DNA from: Kribbella sandramycini
GTDB lineage: Bacteria; Actinomycetota; Actinomycetes; Propionibacteriales; Kribbellaceae
Length of the DNA stretch: 64,000 bases
Direction: 5' to 3'
Assembly (NCBI RefSeq): GCF_013131805.1
Contig: NZ_JABJRC010000001.1
Location: 310,001 to 374,000 of the forward strand
How positions within the stretch are numbered: the stretch's first letter is position 1; every line of letters begins with the position of its first letter. Of this stretch, positions 26,063 to 33,933 are shown piece after piece. The notes beneath the pieces are model-generated. The model worked only from the letters and a program-made list of their open reading frames with translations. It had not been told where the DNA came from and made no database searches. The position numbers and the translations under genes were made by a program.

Positions 26063-26829
26063 GCACCGCCACCGCCGCGCCGCGGCGCACCTCGCCGTAC
26101 GTTGCCGTGCTGCGCGCCGAGGCGCGATTGATGAGCCGGGAGCCCGGAATCCTGTTCTGGGCGGTGGGCTTCCCGCCGCTCCTGCTGGTCATCCTGGGGC
26201 TGATTCCGGCGTTCCGGGAACCCAGCGCCGGTCTCGGCGGGCTGCGCACGATCGATGTCTATGTGCCCGTGCTGGTCCTGACCGCGATCATCATGACCGG
26301 TCTGCAGACGATGCCACCCGTCATCACCGGCTATCGCGAACGCGGCATCCTGCGCCGGATGTCCACGACACCGGTCCGCCCAGCCGCGCTGCTGTCCGCC
26401 CAGATGGTTCTGACCGGCGGCATCGCGCTCGGCTCAGCCATCGTCTGTCTGCTGATCGGCCGGCTCGTATACGACGTCCGCCTGCCGCAGCAGCCGATCG
26501 CCTACACGTTCGCGCTGCTGCTCACCACAGCCGGGGCACTCGCGTTCGGCGCGCTCATCACCGCAGTGGCCCGGACAGCGAAGGTCGCGGCGGCGATCGG
26601 CTCGGCAGTCTTCTTCCCGAGTCTGGCCTGCGCAGGGATGTGGCTGCCGGTCCAAGCGATGCCCGACCTGATGGCCCGCATCGTCACGCTGACACCGTTC
26701 GGCGCCGCAGCTCAGGCACTGGGCGATGCAGCGACCGGCGCCTGGCCGGCTTGGTCCGATCTCGGCGTCGTCGCGGCCTGGGCGCTGGTCTTGTCCGCCG
26801 CGGCGATGCGTTGGTTCCGGTGGCAGTAG
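26059..26829 (+). CDS. ABC-2 type permease
   Basis: A 256-residue integral membrane protein with about six hydrophobic segments, starting 'FWAVGFPPLLLVILGLIPAF'. The ABC-2 family feature 'ERGILRRMSTTPVRPAALLSAQ' connects segments 2 and 3, and 'GMWLPVQAMPDLMARIVTLTP' precedes the last segment. It pairs with the ATPase that overlaps its start by 4 bases. The histidine kinase starts 20 bases after its stop. Confidence 0.9.
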   Translation: MSTATAAPRRTSPYVAVLRAEARLMSREPGILFWAVGFPPLLLVILGLIPAFREPSAGLGGLRTIDVYVPVLVLTAIIMTGLQTMPPVITGYRERGILRRMSTTPVRPAALLSAQMVLTGGIALGSAIVCLLIGRLVYDVRLPQQPIAYTFALLLTTAGALAFGALITAVARTAKVAAAIGSAVFFPSLACAGMWLPVQAMPDLMARIVTLTPFGAAAQALGDAATGAWPAWSDLGVVAAWALVLSAAAMRWFRWQ

Positions 26830-26849
26830 CGGCAGGGCAGACTGAGGTC

Positions 26850-28088
26850 GTGACGGCACAGTACGGCGACCTGGACCGGCACCAGCGGCTGTTCACCAAA
26901 CTGGCGCCGCTGGCACTGCTCGGGCTGTCGGTCGTGCTCGGCTATGCAACGGCCGGCCTCATCATGCCGGAGCCGTGGAAGCAGACGACTGCGACCGTAC
27001 TGGTCGCCGGTGCGCTGCTCCTGCAGCTGTCGTGGCTCTGGATCGGTCCCCGGCACCCCAAGCCGAACAACCTCACCCTGGCGTACTTCGTCCTCCGCTG
27101 GGCGTTCGCCGCGACGCTGGCGCTGCTGAACGGCTTCTTCGCGTTCTACGTCGCCGCGGGCTACTTCGACACCGACGGCATGATCCGGTCCCGGACCGGG
27201 CAGCGCCTCGGCCTGTTCATCTGCTCCGTGCCCATCTCGTTCGCGCAGGTCGGAGGCATTCCCACCGACGGTCCGATCGGCTGGGTCGTGTTCGGCTGCC
27301 TGCTGATCGCCAACAACGCGCTGCTGGGCTTCGTGCGGCATCTCGGCGAGCAGTCCGAGGAGCGCTCGACAGCGCGCGCCGCAGCCATCGCACAGCTCGA
27401 GCAGGCGCAGGCCGAGAACGCCACCCTGCAGGCCCAACTGCTGGTCCAGGCGCGCGAGGCGGGGGTCGCGGACGAACGGCGTCGCCTGGCCGCCGAGATC
27501 CACGACACGCTCGCGCAGGGCCTGACCGGCATCATCGCCCAGCTCCAGGCCGTCGAATCGACCAGCGATCCCGCAGTCGCCAAGGACCACATCGCCCGCG
27601 CCACCGACCTGGCGCGGGACAGTCTCGGCGAGGCGCGCCGCTCGGTGCAGAACCTCGCGCCCGAAGGACTGTCGTCGGATGCGCTCCCCGAGGTACTGCG
27701 GAAGACGGTTGCCCAGTGGGCCGAGCGGACCGGCGTTCGCACCGAGTGCACCGTCACCGGAACGACCCACCGGCTGCACGGCGAGCTGTCCGCGACGCTG
27801 CTGCGCATCACCCAAGAGGCGCTGGCCAACGTGGCCAAACACGCATCGGCGTCCAGAGTCGGCGTGACGCTGAGCTTCATGGATACCGAGGTGACACTCG
27901 ATGTCCGGGACGACGGTGTCGGGTTCGACCCACTCGCGCTGCCGGTGCGTTCCGACAGCGGTGGTTTCGGACTGGACGGGATGCGGGCCCGCGCCGAGCG
28001 GCTCGCCGGTTCGCTCACCGTGGAGGCCGAGCCAGGCGGCGGGACGGCGGTCTCCGCACGCGTACCGTTGGTGGTCGACGAACGATGA
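26850..28088 (+). CDS. NarL-type sensor histidine kinase
   Basis: A 412-residue membrane sensor kinase. Four to five hydrophobic segments occupy residues ~18-160, then a short coiled coil ('AIAQLEQAQAENATLQAQ'). The HisKA_3 dimerisation domain has phospho-acceptor H218 in 'RRLAAEIHDTLAQG', and the HATPase_c domain shows the N box 'ALANVAKHA' and G box 'VRDDGVGFD'. The GTG at 26850 is chosen because it clears the permease stop; an alternative GTG at 26820 lies inside the permease. The pattern fits LiaS/DesK-like kinases that regulate an adjacent exporter. Confidence 0.88.
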   Translation: MTAQYGDLDRHQRLFTKLAPLALLGLSVVLGYATAGLIMPEPWKQTTATVLVAGALLLQLSWLWIGPRHPKPNNLTLAYFVLRWAFAATLALLNGFFAFYVAAGYFDTDGMIRSRTGQRLGLFICSVPISFAQVGGIPTDGPIGWVVFGCLLIANNALLGFVRHLGEQSEERSTARAAAIAQLEQAQAENATLQAQLLVQAREAGVADERRRLAAEIHDTLAQGLTGIIAQLQAVESTSDPAVAKDHIARATDLARDSLGEARRSVQNLAPEGLSSDALPEVLRKTVAQWAERTGVRTECTVTGTTHRLHGELSATLLRITQEALANVAKHASASRVGVTLSFMDTEVTLDVRDDGVGFDPLALPVRSDSGGFGLDGMRARAERLAGSLTVEAEPGGGTAVSARVPLVVDER

Positions 28089-28726
28089 CAGGGGACGACG
28101 TGATCTCGCTACTACTGGTCGACGACCATCCCGTCGTCCGGAACGGCCTGCGCGGCATGTTCGAGGCCGCGGACGGTTTCACCGTGCTGGCTGAGGCGTC
28201 CAACGGCGTCGAGGCCGTCGTACTGGCCGAGGAGCACGACCCGGACGTCATCCTGATGGATCTGCGGATGCCAGGCGGCAGTGGGCTCGAAGCGATCGCC
28301 GAGCTGCGCCGTCGCGGCGCGCGGGCCAAGGTGCTCGTGCTGACCACTTGGGACACCGATACCGACACAGTGCCCGCGATCGAGGCCGGGGCGACCGGCT
28401 ACCTGCTGAAGGACGCTCCACCGCACGAACTGTTCACCGGCGTCCGCGAGGCCGCGGCCGGGCGGACGGTCCTCTCCCCCGCGGTCGCGTCCCGGCTGGT
28501 CTCCGCCGTCCGCGAGCCGGCGGCCGCACCGCTGGCGGCGCGGGAGCGAGAGGTACTGGCGCTCGTCGCGAAGGGAACCTCGAACCGGGAGATCGCCCGG
28601 GAGCTGTTCATCAGCGAGGCGACGGTGAAGACGCATCTGAGCCACGTGTTCACCAAGCTCGGGGTCAACGACCGGGCGGCGGCGGTAGCAAAGGGTTACG
28701 AACAAGGGATTCTGGGCCGCGACTGA
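28085..28726 (+). CDS. NarL/LuxR-type response regulator
   Basis: A 213-residue response regulator: receiver domain with 'LLLVDDHPVVR' acidic pair, phospho-acceptor D59 in 'ILMDLRMPG' and 'LTTWD'/'LLKDAPP' switch residues, then a LuxR helix-turn-helix (~150-205: 'LAAREREVLALVAKGTSNRE', 'SEATVKTHLSHVFTKL'). The ATG overlaps the kinase stop (ATGA), so the two are coupled partners. It probably controls the upstream exporter operon. Confidence 0.93.
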   Translation: MTGDDVISLLLVDDHPVVRNGLRGMFEAADGFTVLAEASNGVEAVVLAEEHDPDVILMDLRMPGGSGLEAIAELRRRGARAKVLVLTTWDTDTDTVPAIEAGATGYLLKDAPPHELFTGVREAAAGRTVLSPAVASRLVSAVREPAAAPLAAREREVLALVAKGTSNREIARELFISEATVKTHLSHVFTKLGVNDRAAAVAKGYEQGILGRD

Positions 28727-28736
28727 CGCGTGGGGC

Positions 28737-28762
28737 CCGGTCCACCGGCAGGTGTGGGCCGG
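28737..28762. terminator. Hairpin between convergent genes
   Basis: CCGGTCCAC and GTGGGCCGG form a 9-bp stem with one G-U pair and an 8-base loop. It lies between the stops of the response regulator (plus) and the metalloprotease (minus). Confidence 0.45.
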
Positions 28763-28774
28763 ACCCATCTGCGG

Positions 28775-29374
28775 TCAGTTACAGATGGTTGGCGACATCA
28801 CCGTCGTGGGGCTGTCCCACGCGGCGCATTGCACCGTCGAGTGGCCGTACCAGTTGTGGCCGAACTCGTGCGCCACCAAGAGCGCGTCGTCGTTCACACC
28901 GCCCATGTACAAGGCGATGCGCTGACCGGCGCCCCAGTTGCAGCCGACAACGTTGCTACCGCCACCGCAGTCGGTGATGTAGCCGTTGCGGCACTCGATC
29001 GGGGTGCCGCCACCTTCGGTGAGCCCCTGCCACGCCGCTGCACCTTGCCGGATGGCGGATGCGTGCTGCGAACAGGAAGCGGTGATGGTGTAGCTGCGCT
29101 GGCTCGGAACGGGCCAGCCGCCAGGTGGCGGCGCCATCACCTTCGCCTTGCCCTTCAGGCTTGCGGGCATCGGGGCGACAGTCGTGCCGTGCGGTGCGGA
29201 CGCACCTTCGGCGTGGCCGGATTCGGTTTCGGAGTGGGCGGATGGGGACGAGGCCGCCATCGTGACCGGTGCTTTGTCGTCGACGACGCCGGCCAGCGAG
29301 ACCGGAGCGGCATAGGTGACGACGGCAACGACCACACTGGCCAGGCCGGACAGCATCAACAGCTTGCGCGCCAT
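28775..29374 (-). CDS. Secreted zincin metalloprotease-like protein
   Basis: A 199-residue protein with a signal peptide (hydrophobic ~4-24; cleavage near SLA-GV), a low-complexity linker, then a small catalytic-type domain. The zinc motif is 'HEFGHNWYGH' (169-178), followed by 'TVMSPTIC' (M193), which looks like a metzincin Met-turn. Metzincins normally read HExxHxxGxxH; here the third histidine is one residue closer, so fold membership (snapalysin-like) is tentative. Six cysteines in the domain suggest disulfides. AAGGAGG lies 5 bases before the ATG, a very strong site, implying high expression. Confidence 0.7.
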   Translation of the reverse strand: MARKLLMLSGLASVVVAVVTYAAPVSLAGVVDDKAPVTMAASSPSAHSETESGHAEGASAPHGTTVAPMPASLKGKAKVMAPPPGGWPVPSQRSYTITASCSQHASAIRQGAAAWQGLTEGGGTPIECRNGYITDCGGGSNVVGCNWGAGQRIALYMGGVNDDALLVAHEFGHNWYGHSTVQCAAWDSPTTVMSPTICN

Positions 29375-29471
29375 TGATTCCTCCTTCTGTGGGGGGCGGT
29401 GCCTCACGGGAGGGCGGAGGCAGAAGGTGCGCACACGCTAAAGGAAGTAGACCAATGCTGTCCATGGTTCG

Positions 29472-29497
29472 GTGACCGAACGCCACCCTTCGGTCAC
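29472..29497 (-). terminator. Terminator of the sugar-transport operon
   Basis: GTGACCGAA and TTCGGTCAC form a perfect 9-bp stem with an 8-base loop, and the stem includes the stop codon of the last permease gene. The adjoining GTTCGGT-G-ACCGAAC (29467-29481) is an alternative palindrome. Confidence 0.55.
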
Positions 29498-30321
29498 TTT
29501 CCGCCCGTGAAGGTAATCCCTTGCGTGATGTGTTTCTGCGCCGCGAAGAACAACGCCAAGCAGGGCAGGGTGATCAGCACCGAAGTTGCCATCAGCAACG
29601 GCGTGTCGGTGCCGTTCACCGACTGGAAACCGGCCAGGGCCAGCGGCAACGTCTTCCACTGGTCGGAGTTGATGTAGATCGCCGGGCCGAGGAAGTTGTT
29701 CCAGTAGCCCATGAACAACAGGATCGACACCGCGACCACCGCGGGCCGGGCCAGCGGCAGGTAGACCGACCAGAATGTCCGGAACCAGCCACATCCGTCG
29801 ACGACCGCGGCATCGGCCAGCTCGCCCGGCATCCGGGCGAAGAACTGCCGGAACAAGAAGATGAAGAACGGCGAGCCGAAGAACGCGGGCAGGATCAGCG
29901 GGTAGAGCGTGTCGATCATGCCGAGGTTGTTGAAGAGCATGAACTGCGGCACCATCGTCACCTCCCCCGGCAGCAGCATGGTGGCCAGGACGACGGCGAA
30001 CACGACCCCGGAGAACCGGACCCGCAAGCGGGCGAAGGCGAAACCGGCCAGCGAGCACGACAACACCGTGCCCACGATCGGGATCAGCGTCGTCAGCACC
30101 GAGTTCAGCGTGTAGCGCCAGAACGGGAACGACGTCACCGCGCGGATGTAGTTGTCCCAGAGGAACTCCCGCGGGACGACGCTCGCCCCGGAGCTGCCGA
30201 CCCCGGCCGGCGAGCGCAGCGAGGTCGCGATCATCCACAGGAACGGGTAGACGAACGCGACCGAGCCGGCCGCCAGCACGACGTACAGGACGACGGTCGT
30301 CAGCGTGCTGCGGCGTCTCAT
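29494..30321 (-). CDS. Carbohydrate ABC transporter permease (MalG type)
   Basis: A 275-residue inner-membrane permease with six predicted helices and the EAA loop 'LADAAVVDGCGWFRTFWSVY' that contacts the ATPase. Its ATG overlaps the upstream permease stop (ATGA). As is common for CUT1 sugar importers in actinobacteria, no dedicated ATPase is encoded here; a shared MsiK-like ATPase elsewhere probably powers it (known for the family). It is the last gene of the four-gene operon. Confidence 0.92.
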   Translation of the reverse strand: MRRRSTLTTVVLYVVLAAGSVAFVYPFLWMIATSLRSPAGVGSSGASVVPREFLWDNYIRAVTSFPFWRYTLNSVLTTLIPIVGTVLSCSLAGFAFARLRVRFSGVVFAVVLATMLLPGEVTMVPQFMLFNNLGMIDTLYPLILPAFFGSPFFIFLFRQFFARMPGELADAAVVDGCGWFRTFWSVYLPLARPAVVAVSILLFMGYWNNFLGPAIYINSDQWKTLPLALAGFQSVNGTDTPLLMATSVLITLPCLALFFAAQKHITQGITFTGGK

Positions 30322-31364
30322 CGGGCTCTCCGCTTCCGGCGCGTGGTCAGCTCGGTCTCGTAGTACACGGCGAATGCGCTGCCGCGGAAGGTGACCGCGG
30401 TCAGGGCGAGGATGACGACGAACAGGATCCAGGCCAGGGCGGAGGCATAGCCCATCCGGAAGTTCTGGAACGCGTTGTCGTACAGGTAGTAGACGAAGAA
30501 GAGCAGCGAGTCCTTCGGGCCGCCGTTGGTGACGAACCCCTGGGTGAAGATCTGCAGCGAGCCGATGATGCCGGTGAGCGCGTTGAACAGGATGATCGGC
30601 GACATCTGCGGCAGCGTGACATGCCAGAACATCCGCAACCGCCCGGCGCCGTCGATGGCCGCGGCCTCGTACAGGTTCGGAGGGACGTCCTTCAGCCCGG
30701 CCAGGTAGATCACCATCGCGCCGCCGACCGTCCACAGGCTCATCAGGATCACCGTCGGCAGCGCCCAGGAGGCGTCGTTGAACCAGCCCGGGCCTTCGAT
30801 GCCCAGCTTGCCGAGGACGTCGTTCGCCAACCCGTACTGCGGGTTGAAAACCCAGAGGAACAAGACCATCTGGGCCACGCCGGACACCAGGCTCGGCAGG
30901 TACCAGATGGTCCGGAACAGCCGCATCCCGGGCAGCTCGGTGTTCAGCAGCAGAGCGACGACGAAGGCGAGCGCGGTCTGCAGCGGGACGCTGATCACGC
31001 CGTACAGCAGGGTGACCTTCAGCGCCTGGCCGACCCGCGGATCCTGGAACGCCTCGGTGTAGTTGGCGATACCGACGTACTTCGGCGGGGTGATCAGGTC
31101 CCACGAGGTCAGGCTGACGTAGATCGAGGACGCCATCGGGCCGACCGTGAAGATCGCGAAACCGATCAGCCAGGGTGAGATGAACAGCCAGAACGCGACC
31201 GCCTGGTCCGCGCGCGGCCACCGGCGCCGGACCCCGTACGCCGCCAGTCCGATGACGGCGTACAGGGCGATCAGGAGCAGCAGGAACGGGACCAGCGGCA
31301 CCAGGAGGCCGGGGACGCCCCAGGCGGCCGCGAGCTCGCGGATCCAGCCGACGGTCGGGTTCAC
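30318..31364 (-). CDS. Carbohydrate ABC transporter permease (MalF type)
   Basis: A 348-residue permease with an extra N-terminal hydrophobic segment (~18-40) before the six core helices, and the EAA loop 'LYEAAAIDGAGRLRMFWHVT'. The GTG start overlaps the stop of the binding-protein gene in GTGA, and its own stop overlaps the next permease, so all genes of the operon are coupled by 4-base overlaps. It is longer than the usual ~295 residues because of the N-terminal addition. Confidence 0.92.
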   Translation of the reverse strand: MNPTVGWIRELAAAWGVPGLLVPLVPFLLLLIALYAVIGLAAYGVRRRWPRADQAVAFWLFISPWLIGFAIFTVGPMASSIYVSLTSWDLITPPKYVGIANYTEAFQDPRVGQALKVTLLYGVISVPLQTALAFVVALLLNTELPGMRLFRTIWYLPSLVSGVAQMVLFLWVFNPQYGLANDVLGKLGIEGPGWFNDASWALPTVILMSLWTVGGAMVIYLAGLKDVPPNLYEAAAIDGAGRLRMFWHVTLPQMSPIILFNALTGIIGSLQIFTQGFVTNGGPKDSLLFFVYYLYDNAFQNFRMGYASALAWILFVVILALTAVTFRGSAFAVYYETELTTRRKRRAR

Positions 31365-32608
31365 TTCTTCAGGGCCTGCGTGCAGGTGGCCGCGAGCTCG
31401 GGCAGGATCTTCGCGACGTCGTCCTTACCGCTGCCCAGCGCGGTGTAGCTGTTCATCCCCTTCTCGGCGTCCCCCGACAGCTGCGCCTCCCGCGCGACCG
31501 AGACCCCGACCTCGCCCGACTTGAGCGCGGCGGTGAACGCGGCCAGGTTCCGATCGGCGGGCAGGACCTTCTCCAGCGTCGGCGCCGAGGCGGCGATCAC
31601 CGGGACGCCGAGCGCGGTGTTGCCCTGGATGAGCTGGTCCTGGGCCGTCTGGTCGGTACCGGCGAACTCGACGAACTTCTTGGCCGTCTCGAGCTGCTTA
31701 CCACTCGCGGTCCTGCTGATCGCAAGCCCGTTGACCTCCATCGGGAATCCCTTGCCGGGGACCGGGACGAGCGTCCAGTTCGGCTTGCTGATCTTGGCGA
31801 AGTCCGCGACCGTCCACGGACCGAAGTCGCTGAAGGTGGCCAGCCGCCCGGCGGCGAACCACTGCGCCTGGTCCTGGCCCTGGATGTCCAGTGCGGTCGG
31901 CGCCGACTTCTCGTTCTGCAGATCCACGACGTACTGCGCGGTCTTCACCCCGGTCGCGTCGCCGAACGTGCACTCGGTCGCGCCGGCGTTGAAGTAGCCG
32001 CCGCCCGCGGCGGTCAGCCAGCCGCGGTACCAGAGGTTGCTCGAACCGTAGACGCGCGCCTTGCCCTCGCCGTGCGACAGCTTGGCGGCCAGCGCGCGGA
32101 ACTCGTCCAGCGTCAGCGGCGTCGTTGCGCTCGGCAACGGTACGCCCGCGGCCTTGAAGGCGTCGACGTTGATCGCCATCACCTTCGGCTTGGCTGCGAA
32201 CGGCGTCGCGTAGTACTTGCCCTCGAACTGCATCGACGACGAGATGTTCGGCTGCACGAACTGTGCCGGGTCGACCTGCTGCTCGGCGAAACTCGGCGCG
32301 AACCCGGCCAGGCTGGTGTTGCTGATCTGGATCACGGTGGACTGCGTGCCACCGGCGATCGAGGTCTGGATCTTCTGCTCGTAGTCGGACTGGATCCAGT
32401 TCGTGGTCACCTTCGTGCCCGGGTTGGCCTGCTCGAACGCGGCGGCGATCGCGCGCAGCGAGGCGGCCTCGGAGTTCGTCCCCCAGAACGAGAAGGTGAT
32501 CCCGGCCGAGTCGCTGCCGGCGTTCGGGGCGGGCTGGTTGCCGGTCGCGCAGCCGGCGGCGAGCAGCAGCGCGACAGCGGCCGGGAGCAGACGGACGGAA
32601 GTCTTCAT
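31361..32608 (-). CDS. Sugar-binding lipoprotein of an ABC transporter
   Basis: A 415-residue extracellular solute-binding protein (family 1). It has a lipoprotein signal peptide with lipobox 'LLAAGC' (lipid-anchored Cys at residue 20), then 'ITFSFWGTNSEAASLRAIAA', typical of the first beta-alpha unit. Later stretches are 'FEGKYYATPFAAKPKVMAIN' and 'LATFSDFGPWTVADF'. It would present an oligosaccharide or galactoside to the two permeases. It overlaps the glycosidase-like gene upstream by 4 bases. Confidence 0.92.
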   Translation of the reverse strand: MKTSVRLLPAAVALLLAAGCATGNQPAPNAGSDSAGITFSFWGTNSEAASLRAIAAAFEQANPGTKVTTNWIQSDYEQKIQTSIAGGTQSTVIQISNTSLAGFAPSFAEQQVDPAQFVQPNISSSMQFEGKYYATPFAAKPKVMAINVDAFKAAGVPLPSATTPLTLDEFRALAAKLSHGEGKARVYGSSNLWYRGWLTAAGGGYFNAGATECTFGDATGVKTAQYVVDLQNEKSAPTALDIQGQDQAQWFAAGRLATFSDFGPWTVADFAKISKPNWTLVPVPGKGFPMEVNGLAISRTASGKQLETAKKFVEFAGTDQTAQDQLIQGNTALGVPVIAASAPTLEKVLPADRNLAAFTAALKSGEVGVSVAREAQLSGDAEKGMNSYTALGSGKDDVAKILPELAATCTQALKK

Positions 32609-33819
32609 GAGCGGTCCTTCGTGGGTGTGCTGACCCGGGCGGTCTCGCCGGGGCCGAGGAGATGGGGTGTGCCCGCGACGACCACCGTCAGCGGGCCGGG
32701 GCCGCTGTGCACGGTGACCTCGGTCGTGTGCCGGGCTTCCTGGGTGATCCGCAGGTCCCAGCCGCCGACCCGGATGTGGTCCGCGGTCAGGACGCCGAGC
32801 TCGGCCGGCAGATGGGAGTCGACCGCGAGGACGGCGTCGCCCGCGCGTGGCCGGAGCCCGAGCAGGCCGGCGACCAGGTGCTCGACCACGGTGAACGAGA
32901 TCTCCGGGTAGTCGTCGCGGCTGTCGATCAGATGTTTCGTCCACTGCCAGGCCGACTCGTCGCGGCCGTACTTGAAGAGCAGTTCGGGGTAGTAGCTCTT
33001 CGACTCGATGTTCTTCGGCGGGTCCGAGGTCATCTTGGCCTCGAGCCAGTCGAGGTGCTGATCGGTGCCGCCGAGCCCGAAGAGCGCAGCCAGGGTGTGC
33101 GACTCCAGGCCCCAATCGAAGTCCAGACCGTCCGTGGTGACGCCGCGGGCGAAGTGGTCGTCCCGCCACCAGGTCTGGTAGATCGCTTGCAGCCGGTCGG
33201 CCTCGGCGTCCCGGCCGAGTTTGCGGAGAACGGCGTACTGGGCGGCCAGGCCGTCGCCCGCGATCAGGAGCGGGGCTTCGCGCTCGTTGTAGGTGGCGGT
33301 GCCGAGGAAGATGTCGGCGGTACCGCCGGCTTCGGGGACGCCGTCGCCGTCGGAGTCGTGTGCGGTGACGAACTCGCCGACGCAGGTCCGGTAGTAGGCG
33401 GCCAGGTCGGGGTCGTCGAGCCATCGGCGGTCGCCGGTCCAGTCGTACTGTTCCAGCGCCCGGTAGGTCAGGTCGAACACCGCGGGGATCTCCCGGACGA
33501 AGTGCTCGTCGGAGTGGTGGTCGAGGGCGGCGATCCGGCCGTCGAAGTGGAAGGCCCAGAGCGGGAACCACTTCCGGGCCGGGGTCGCGGAGCGGGCGAA
33601 GTGCCGGAACATCGCGAAGTTCTCCGCGTCCAGGCCGAGCAGGTGGGCGCCGGCCGCCTGATGCGCGACGTCGCGCAGGTAGAACAGCTCCCGCGACGGG
33701 TAGCCGGCCCAGTACGACGGCAGATTGCCCGGCCCGGTCCGGACCCAGGCCAGGGCCTGGTCGCGGGCCCAGGCGAAGGCCTCTTCGACGTAGCCGGAGT
33801 CGGAGCTCACAACGAGCAC
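32605..33819 (-). CDS. (alpha/alpha)-barrel glycosidase-like protein of a sugar operon
   Basis: A 404-residue protein without signal peptide; first gene of the transport operon. Sequence features fit a six-hairpin glycosidase: 'PSYWAGYPSRELFYLRD', 'WFPLWAFHFDGRIAALDHHS', 'HDSDGDGVPEAGG', 'TLAALFGLGG' and a C-terminal beta segment. I cannot assign a CAZy family. Candidate acids are the Asp/Glu in 'RELFYLRD' and 'DGVPEAGG'. The GTG start has GAGGAG 6 bases upstream. It presumably processes the imported saccharide together with the divergent GH36. Confidence 0.7.
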   Translation of the reverse strand: MLVVSSDSGYVEEAFAWARDQALAWVRTGPGNLPSYWAGYPSRELFYLRDVAHQAAGAHLLGLDAENFAMFRHFARSATPARKWFPLWAFHFDGRIAALDHHSDEHFVREIPAVFDLTYRALEQYDWTGDRRWLDDPDLAAYYRTCVGEFVTAHDSDGDGVPEAGGTADIFLGTATYNEREAPLLIAGDGLAAQYAVLRKLGRDAEADRLQAIYQTWWRDDHFARGVTTDGLDFDWGLESHTLAALFGLGGTDQHLDWLEAKMTSDPPKNIESKSYYPELLFKYGRDESAWQWTKHLIDSRDDYPEISFTVVEHLVAGLLGLRPRAGDAVLAVDSHLPAELGVLTADHIRVGGWDLRITQEARHTTEVTVHSGPGPLTVVVAGTPHLLGPGETARVSTPTKDRS

Positions 33820-33844
33820 GAGGTACTCCTCGACAGCTGGATAT

Positions 33845-33855
33845 TAGCGGTAAAA
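33845..33855. promoter_or_regulatory. LacI-type operator, left copy (TAGCGGTAAAA)
   Basis: TAGCGGTAAAA is repeated in inverted orientation at 33912-33922. It lies just upstream of the transport operon start. The central CG with AT-rich flanks is typical of LacI-family sites. Confidence 0.65.
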
Positions 33856-33911
33856 TTCACTCGCTAAAGTAAGGACTTAGACCAATTTCGTCAACACTTC
33901 GGCGCTGCGGG

Positions 33912-33922
33912 TTTTACCGCTA
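33912..33922. promoter_or_regulatory. LacI-type operator, right copy (TTTTACCGCTA)
   Basis: This is the exact inverse of the left copy, 67 bp away. It overlaps the -10 hexamer of GH36, so repressor binding would block that promoter, and looping to the left copy would silence both directions. Confidence 0.65.
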
Positions 33923-33926
33923 TAGT
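33921..33926 (+). promoter_or_regulatory. -10 box of GH36 gene, leaderless start
   Basis: TATAGT lies 7 bases before the GTG start at 33934, where transcription would begin at or within a base of the start codon. No ribosome site is present, consistent with a leaderless mRNA. Confidence 0.5.
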
Positions 33927-33933
33927 CCGGTCC

